Notes under the pieces: model-generated
Databases searched by the model: none
What the model was told of the DNA's origin: nothing
Seen by the model: the letters and a program-made list of their open reading frames with translations, nothing else
NCBI GenBank assembly: GCA_002343775.1
Contig: DDSH01000005.1
Location: 1 to 64,000, forward strand
Source: Anaerolineales bacterium UBA2395
GTDB lineage: Bacteria > Chloroflexota > Anaerolineae > Anaerolineales > Villigracilaceae
Reading direction: 5' to 3'
Length of the DNA stretch: 64,000 bases
In this document: piece by piece, positions 59,192-64,000 of the stretch
How positions within the stretch are numbered: the first letter of the stretch is position 1
Layout: each line of letters opens with the position of its first letter
Program-made: the position numbers and the translations under genes

Positions 59192-60943
59192 ATGGCATTG
59201 ATCTTGATCGCTCTCATCATTGGGCTCCCATGGCTCGGCGCGTTGACCGTTTTAGCGGCGGGAAACAAAAACCCAAAGTGGCAACACGGCTTGGCAGTTG
59301 GATTCAGCCTGGCGTCCGGTTTGATGGCGCTGTTCCTTATCCCCTTCACAAGTTCACGCGTCGCTCTGGACTTGTGGCTTGGTCCATCCTTCGGAAGCCT
59401 TTCCTTCGTCCCAGACGGTTTGGCTGTCTCGTTGACCATCATTGCAACCGTCATCGGCTCTCTGGCGGTCATCTTCTCTGTGGATTACATGCGTGGTGAA
59501 GCGCAACTTGGACGATATTATTTTCTGGTTCTGTTCTTCATCGGTGCGATGGCGGGATTGGTCTTAAGCGGAAATCTGCTTTTTACATTTTTCTTCTGGG
59601 AGATCACTGCGCTGTGCTCGTATGGATTGATCTCATTTTATAACGATGACCCCAAGGCAGTTGCAGGCGGTATCAAAGCGCTCATCATCACACAGGTGGG
59701 CGGCGTGGGATTGTTGGTTGGATCATTGCTCGCGTATGCCAATCTCGGCAGTTTTCAAATTTCAGATCTGCTCTCCAAAGCGAACACCATGCCAGCAGAT
59801 GTTTTATCCATCATCGCATTTTGTTTCCTGATCGCTGCCAGCGCCAAGTCTGCCCAGTTCCCGTTCCACACCTGGCTGCCAGACGCGATGGAAGCGCCGA
59901 CGCCGATCAGCGCGCTTATCCATGCGGCAACGATGGTCAACGCGGGTATTTATCTTTTGGCGCGTTTCTTCCCTGCGTTTGAATCTGTGCCCGGTTGGAT
60001 GGAGATGGTCATGTTGGCGGGCATTGTCTCGGCATTGATCACTGCCTTCATGGCGTTGACCGCCACCGACTTGAAGCGCACGCTGGCGTATTCCACGGTT
60101 AGTCAATTGGGATACATGGTGTATGCCATCGGCGCGGGCGGTGTGCTTGCCAGTCAGTTCCATTTGCTCAGTCATGCAGTATTCAAAGCCTTGTTGTTCC
60201 TCTCAGCGGGTGCGGTCATTCACTCTGTCGGGACGAGGGACATGACCCGCATGGGTGCGCTGGGCAGGAAACTTCCGTACGTGCGGAACGTGTTCGTCAT
60301 CGGTGCGCTGGCATTGATCGGGTTGCCCGTCTTCAACGGGTTCTGGAGCAAGGAATTGATCCTTGAGGTGGGTCTCGAACATTCTCCCCGTTGGGCGTAC
60401 GGACTCATGCTGCTTGGAGCGGCATTGACAGCGTTTTACACCTTCCGCATGACATGGCTGGTGTTCTATGGTTCCAGTCGTGCAGACTTGCATGTTCACC
60501 CCGCCGGCTTGTGGATGAAGATCGCGCTCGGCGTGCTTGCCATTGGAACATTCACGACTTGGCTGCTATTTGGCGGCTTGAGCGGGACGTTGGCACAGTC
60601 TCTGCCAACTCATCATCTTGAAGCGGAATCAACCATCCACATGGTTGAAATGATCTTGCTCGCACCTGCAACCTGGCTTGCCCTCTCATTGATCGCGGTC
60701 AGCCTGGCGCTCTTCTGGTTTGTTGGGCGTGGCTTTGCTTTGAAAGAAAGCCCCATTTGGTTGAGGGAGTTGAGCGAATCTTCCTTTGGCTTTGAACCGG
60801 TCAACACATTCATCTCGCGTGGCATAAGCGGATTGGCAGAACAATTGCGCTTCACGCAGAACGGTCAGATGAATTGGAATATCCTCGGCATTGTCGGTGC
60901 GTTGTTGTTCGTGCTGGCGGTGTTGTTGTGGAGTGGTGTGTAA
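59192..60943 (+). CDS. NuoL/MrpA-like proton-channel subunit
   Basis: 583 residues, about 14-15 helices. Charged residues of the antiporter-like fold are present: Glu in FFFWEITALCSYG, Lys and His in AKSAQFPFHTWLPDAM, LLSHAVFKALLFL and NGFWSKE. Forms the ion channel arm. Followed immediately by the next gene. Confidence 0.92.
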   Translation: MALILIALIIGLPWLGALTVLAAGNKNPKWQHGLAVGFSLASGLMALFLIPFTSSRVALDLWLGPSFGSLSFVPDGLAVSLTIIATVIGSLAVIFSVDYMRGEAQLGRYYFLVLFFIGAMAGLVLSGNLLFTFFFWEITALCSYGLISFYNDDPKAVAGGIKALIITQVGGVGLLVGSLLAYANLGSFQISDLLSKANTMPADVLSIIAFCFLIAASAKSAQFPFHTWLPDAMEAPTPISALIHAATMVNAGIYLLARFFPAFESVPGWMEMVMLAGIVSALITAFMALTATDLKRTLAYSTVSQLGYMVYAIGAGGVLASQFHLLSHAVFKALLFLSAGAVIHSVGTRDMTRMGALGRKLPYVRNVFVIGALALIGLPVFNGFWSKELILEVGLEHSPRWAYGLMLLGAALTAFYTFRMTWLVFYGSSRADLHVHPAGLWMKIALGVLAIGTFTTWLLFGGLSGTLAQSLPTHHLEAESTIHMVEMILLAPATWLALSLIAVSLALFWFVGRGFALKESPIWLRELSESSFGFEPVNTFISRGISGLAEQLRFTQNGQMNWNILGIVGALLFVLAVLLWSGV

Positions 60944-62464
60944 ATGGATCTACTGTCGTTTTTTGGAATGATCTCCCTTCCCCTGATTTCCTCGCCGTTC
61001 GTTTATCTATCCGGCAGGCTGGGGGCGCATGAAGCCGTCTTGCATCGCCGTTCCTATGTGGTGCGCGGATTCGCCCTGCTTGCCATCTTGAGCGCGTGGG
61101 TTCCCTTCGTCCGCACGGTGACGGCATTCATGGCGGGCGAGACCCAGGAATTCATGATCGAGACCATATTATTGCAAGTGGATGGGATCAGTCTGCTGGT
61201 GGCAGGAACGGTTCTCACGTTGGGAACGCTTGTCATCCTGTTCTCTGGTCCATACATGGCTGGGGAAGCGGGCGAGGAAAAATATTACGCCATGCTTCTT
61301 GCCATGATCGGCGTGATGATCGGTCTCGCTTGCGCAGGGGACTTGTTCAACCTGTGGGTTTGGTTCGAGGCGATGGCGGTCTCGTCATATTTGCTGGTTG
61401 CGTTCTACCGTGAACAAGCCGCATCGCTCGAAGCCGGGATGAAGTACCTCATCCAGAGTGCCATCGGTTCGGTGTTGGTACTGGTGGGAATTGCCCTCGT
61501 CCTTGCCAATGCCGGGACGTTGGATATGGCTGGGGTACGCGCCGCCGTTGCCGGGTCCGATGTGAACCGCTGGGTCTGGTTGGGAGCCGGCGCGTTGTTC
61601 ATTGTTGGCTTTGGGGTCAAGGTCGCATTTGTCCCACTGCATACCTGGCTGCCAGATGCGCACTCGCAAGCGCCGAGCGGAATCAGCGCCATGCTTTCGG
61701 GTGTGGTCATCGAGGTCGGTTTGATCGCCATGCTGCGCGCGCTCTCGGTATTGACGGGGTTGGGCGAATCGTGGGGTGTGCTCTTCCTCACCTTCGGCGC
61801 GCTGAACATCGTGTACGGCAACCTGCTGGCATTGCGGCAGACGCATGTCAAGCGCATGTTGGCATTTTCGAGCCTGAGCCATGTTGGTTATATGCTGATG
61901 GGCTTGGGCATCGCATTGACTTCCAATGTTGAACTAGGAGCACAAGGTGCGTTCTTCCACCTGTTCACGCACATGTTAATGAAGGGGCTCGCCTTCCTTG
62001 CAGTGGGCGCGTTGTTGTATGCGTTGTTCCTGCAAAATGACTCGCACGCTCCGCTGGCAATCTCGGATTTGGCGGGCGCGGCGAAAAAATATCCGCTGGT
62101 GGCATTTGGGTTGAGTGCAGCTTTGTTGGGTTTGGGCGGTCTGCCGCCGCTGGCTGGGTTTATGTCGAAGTGGCAAATATTTGTGGCGGGCTTTGAATCT
62201 CAGAGCGGCTGGATCATGGCTCTGATGGTCTTCATGGCGTTCAACAGTGTGCTCTCGCTGGCTTATTATGCGCCGCTGGTGAACCTGATGTATCGTGGTT
62301 CGCCATCACAAGCTGTGACTGCGGGCAAGCCGGTTTCAGCGGCGATCTCTCTGCCGATCCTTCTGATGACGTTGGCGGTCATTCTGCTGGGATTTTTTCC
62401 ACAGGTGATGAATTGGATCACCCGCCCTGCTGCACAAAGCCTGTTGGCTTTCTTTGGGAATTGA
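60944..62464 (+). CDS. NuoN/MrpD-like proton-channel subunit
   Basis: 506 residues, about 14 helices. WVWFEAMAVSSYLLVAF (Glu), GFGVKVAFVPLHTWLPDAH (Lys, His) and LFTHMLMKGLAFLAVG (Lys) are the antiporter-like core. The closest types are MbhH, MrpD and HyfF. Starts right after the NuoL-like stop. Confidence 0.92.
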   Translation: MDLLSFFGMISLPLISSPFVYLSGRLGAHEAVLHRRSYVVRGFALLAILSAWVPFVRTVTAFMAGETQEFMIETILLQVDGISLLVAGTVLTLGTLVILFSGPYMAGEAGEEKYYAMLLAMIGVMIGLACAGDLFNLWVWFEAMAVSSYLLVAFYREQAASLEAGMKYLIQSAIGSVLVLVGIALVLANAGTLDMAGVRAAVAGSDVNRWVWLGAGALFIVGFGVKVAFVPLHTWLPDAHSQAPSGISAMLSGVVIEVGLIAMLRALSVLTGLGESWGVLFLTFGALNIVYGNLLALRQTHVKRMLAFSSLSHVGYMLMGLGIALTSNVELGAQGAFFHLFTHMLMKGLAFLAVGALLYALFLQNDSHAPLAISDLAGAAKKYPLVAFGLSAALLGLGGLPPLAGFMSKWQIFVAGFESQSGWIMALMVFMAFNSVLSLAYYAPLVNLMYRGSPSQAVTAGKPVSAAISLPILLMTLAVILLGFFPQVMNWITRPAAQSLLAFFGN

Positions 62465-62467
62465 ACC

Positions 62468-62782
62468 ATGTCGAATCTTTTACTCTCTCCTTTGGTCGCT
62501 TTTCTGATCTATGCGCTGGTCGCTTCGGCGATATCCGGCTTGGGACGTCTGATCTCTGCCCGTGGACGCGCTTCGCAATTCAAGTCCGAGCCCTATGCCA
62601 GCGGACAAGCGCATGATCCCGTTCCCGCTGCGCCGGGGTATCGTCCGTTCTTCGTCATCGCATTGTTTTTCGCTGTACTGCATTTGGGCGTCATCATGGT
62701 CGGCAGTAGCGACCTCTCGACGGTGACCCTCGTTTATCTGCTTGGTTTGATCCTCGCGTTGATCGCCCTTATTTTGGGATGA
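62468..62782 (+). CDS. NuoA-like small membrane subunit
   Basis: 104 residues with three helices. EPYASGQAHDPVPAAPGYRP resembles the NuoA loop with its conserved Gly-Tyr-rich turn, but the usual Cys is replaced by Ser. Tentative placement, supported by position. Confidence 0.72.
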   Translation: MSNLLLSPLVAFLIYALVASAISGLGRLISARGRASQFKSEPYASGQAHDPVPAAPGYRPFFVIALFFAVLHLGVIMVGSSDLSTVTLVYLLGLILALIALILG

Positions 62783-62795
62783 AGGAAGTGAATTT

Positions 62796-63305
62796 ATGAC
62801 AGCAAACTCTCCACAACTTTGGCAACAAGTGATCGATAAAGTGCGAACCTGGGCACGGCTCAATTCGATTTGGGCGGTGCATTTCAACAGCGGTTCCTGC
62901 AACGGCTGCGACATTGAGATCCTTGCCACCCTCACCCCACGTTATGACGTGGAACGGCTGGGTGTCAAACTCTATGGCAGCCCGCGTCATGCCGACGTGT
63001 TGATCGTGACCGGACCCGTGACGCGCCAGGCGCGTGAACGTTTGATCCGCACTTATGAGCAAATGCCCGAACCGAAGTTCGTTGTCTCGGTGGGTTCGTG
63101 CAGTATCTCCGGCGGCGTGTTCGACGGTTGTTACAATGTCGGTGGTTCGGTTGATGAGGTCATTCCGGTGGATGTGTACATTCCCGGCTGTCCGCCGCGA
63201 CCCGAAGCCATCATTGATGGCATTATTCAATTGCTTAAAGACTTGCAAGGCGGGAAGCCTCGTTCCGCTGTTCGCCCGAATGTTGCTGCGGAGCTGCCCT
63301 CATGA
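62796..63305 (+). CDS. Hydrogenase small subunit-like (NuoB/MbhJ type)
   Basis: 169 residues. One [4Fe-4S] cluster bound by SGSCNGCDIEIL, SVGSCSISGGVF and GCPPRPEAI. The CxxC at the start is of hydrogenase group 4 type, not the adjacent CC of complex I NuoB. Receives or gives electrons near the Ni-Fe site. Overlaps the large-subunit start (ATGA). Confidence 0.92.
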   Translation: MTANSPQLWQQVIDKVRTWARLNSIWAVHFNSGSCNGCDIEILATLTPRYDVERLGVKLYGSPRHADVLIVTGPVTRQARERLIRTYEQMPEPKFVVSVGSCSISGGVFDGCYNVGGSVDEVIPVDVYIPGCPPRPEAIIDGIIQLLKDLQGGKPRSAVRPNVAAELPS

Positions 63306-64000
63306 ACATCGAACAAACATTACAAACTGCCGAGAAAATCCTCGCTCCGTGGAATAAAGACACCTTGCGCCCAGAGTCGAATCGCATGGATATGGTGGTT
63401 CAAACGGATGAGTTGCGCGCCGCGACGAATGCCCTGCACGATGCGCATTGGGGCTATTTATCCGCCATCACTGGTCTGGACCTTGGGGTGGAATCTGGTC
63501 AACTGGAAGCGCTTTACCACTTTTGCAGCGGACCCGTCGTCGTCTCGCTGCGAGTTCGTGTTCCGCGAGAGAACACATATCTTCCGAGCATAGCGGATAT
63601 TCTTCCCCCCGCAACATTCTTTGAACGCGAGTTAAGTGAAACGCTCGGTTTCAAGATCGAAGGTTTGGATGAAAGTGACCGTCTCTTCATTCCCGACGAT
63701 TGGCCCTCTGATGTGTATCCGCTGCGTTCTGATTTTGCTGTCGAACAAGCCGCGCCTGTGTCCGGCAGTCGGATCGATGAAATTCCAGAGCAAGGGATGT
63801 TGACCGGCAACACGTTTGTCATTCCAATCGGTCCGCAGCACCCCGCCTTAAAGGAACCGGGACATTTTCAATTCACGGTCGATGGTGAGATCGTCACCGG
63901 TGCGAAGATGCGGCTGGGGTACGCCCATCGCGGAATTGAGAAAGCCGCAGAGAGCCGCAGCTGGTATCAGAACTTGTATCTCTTCGAGCGCGTCTGTGGG
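63302..64000 (+). CDS. Fused NuoC-HycE-like hydrogenase large subunit, cut by window edge
   Basis: 233 residues shown. Residues 1-150 are NuoC-like (ERELSETLGFKIEGLD, PSDVYPLRSDF). Residues 170-233 match the large subunit: IPIGPQHPALKEPGHF, LGYAHRGIEKAAESRSWYQN and NLYLFERVCG, where hydrogenases have RxCGxC. NuoD lacks that Cys, so this is a NiFe-type enzyme or close relative. The C-terminal Ni ligands lie outside the window. Confidence 0.88.
   Translation, partial: MNIEQTLQTAEKILAPWNKDTLRPESNRMDMVVQTDELRAATNALHDAHWGYLSAITGLDLGVESGQLEALYHFCSGPVVVSLRVRVPRENTYLPSIADILPPATFFERELSETLGFKIEGLDESDRLFIPDDWPSDVYPLRSDFAVEQAAPVSGSRIDEIPEQGMLTGNTFVIPIGPQHPALKEPGHFQFTVDGEIVTGAKMRLGYAHRGIEKAAESRSWYQNLYLFERVCG

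Noticed and set aside
1..64000. CRISPR arrays, insertion sequences, prophage genes
   Set aside because: No regularly spaced direct repeats, transposase motifs or phage structural genes were found on reading both strands.

Overview
The window reads as a chromosomal segment of a free-living bacterium of the Chloroflexota, most likely class Anaerolineae. This is an inference from gene content and style: a SufCBD-SufSU operon with a Rieske protein, CarD, a membrane pyrophosphatase, a SEDS protein fused to a penicillin-binding-like domain beside FHA proteins, CruF/CruG-type carotenoid genes, and short palindromic intergenic repeats. No 16S or other placing marker is present. No phage, insertion sequence or CRISPR array was seen.

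Layout. 1-2.4 kb: end of a secreted repeat protein and a large membrane protein, both AT-rich. 2.5-9.1 kb: iron-sulfur cluster assembly operon (sufC, sufB, sufD, a lysine-rich protein, sufS, sufU, Rieske protein) behind a near-consensus promoter. 9.1-21.3 kb: housekeeping mix: small enzymes on the minus strand, hisS, tRNA-His, PPK2, the glycogen pair glgA-malQ, then a minus-strand run ending in an EamA transporter, gluconokinase and YbaK. 21.0-22.6 kb: three singly transcribed genes, including superoxide dismutase and a ferredoxin, with clear promoters and terminators. 22.6-27.9 kb: a minus-strand cluster of zinc-ribbon protein, two FHA proteins, mtnP and a SEDS/pseudo-transpeptidase fusion, recalling the actinobacterial fhaA-fhaB-rodA-pbpA locus. 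Divergent to it lie two tandem SH3-type surface proteins. 29.3-32.3 kb: an A-type iron-sulfur carrier with a cysteine-rich tail, divergent from hppA. 32.5-41.9 kb: a mostly AT-rich glycan locus with a polyprenyl-phosphate-sugar synthase-like GT2, a GT4, methyltransferases and GT-C-like membrane proteins. 41.9-51.4 kb: mutS, gpmA, a UroD-family protein, a large FAD/Fe-S oxidoreductase, CarD and small proteins. 51.5-58.1 kb: a tightly coupled carotenoid operon (cruF, plsY, cruG-like, crtI/crtD-like), a lipoprotein SGNH hydrolase and a SPOUT methyltransferase. 58.4-64 kb: an operon for a group 4 membrane-bound [NiFe]-hydrogenase-like complex, cut by the window edge.

How they work together. Fe-S assembly, the A-type carrier, the ferredoxin, the Fe-S oxidoreductase and the hydrogenase-like complex point to an iron-sulfur-rich redox metabolism. 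The pyrophosphatase and hydrogenase modules would couple chemistry to ion gradients. glgA, malQ and PPK2 indicate glycogen and polyphosphate storage. The GT2 plus GT-C set suggests lipid-linked sugar donors used outside the membrane.

Most notable: the SEDS fusion keeps the SEDS catalytic Asp but has lost the transpeptidase Ser and Lys. A palindromic intergenic-type repeat lies in frame inside the FAD/Fe-S oxidoreductase gene. Possible RNA-level control precedes ppk2, carD and hppA.
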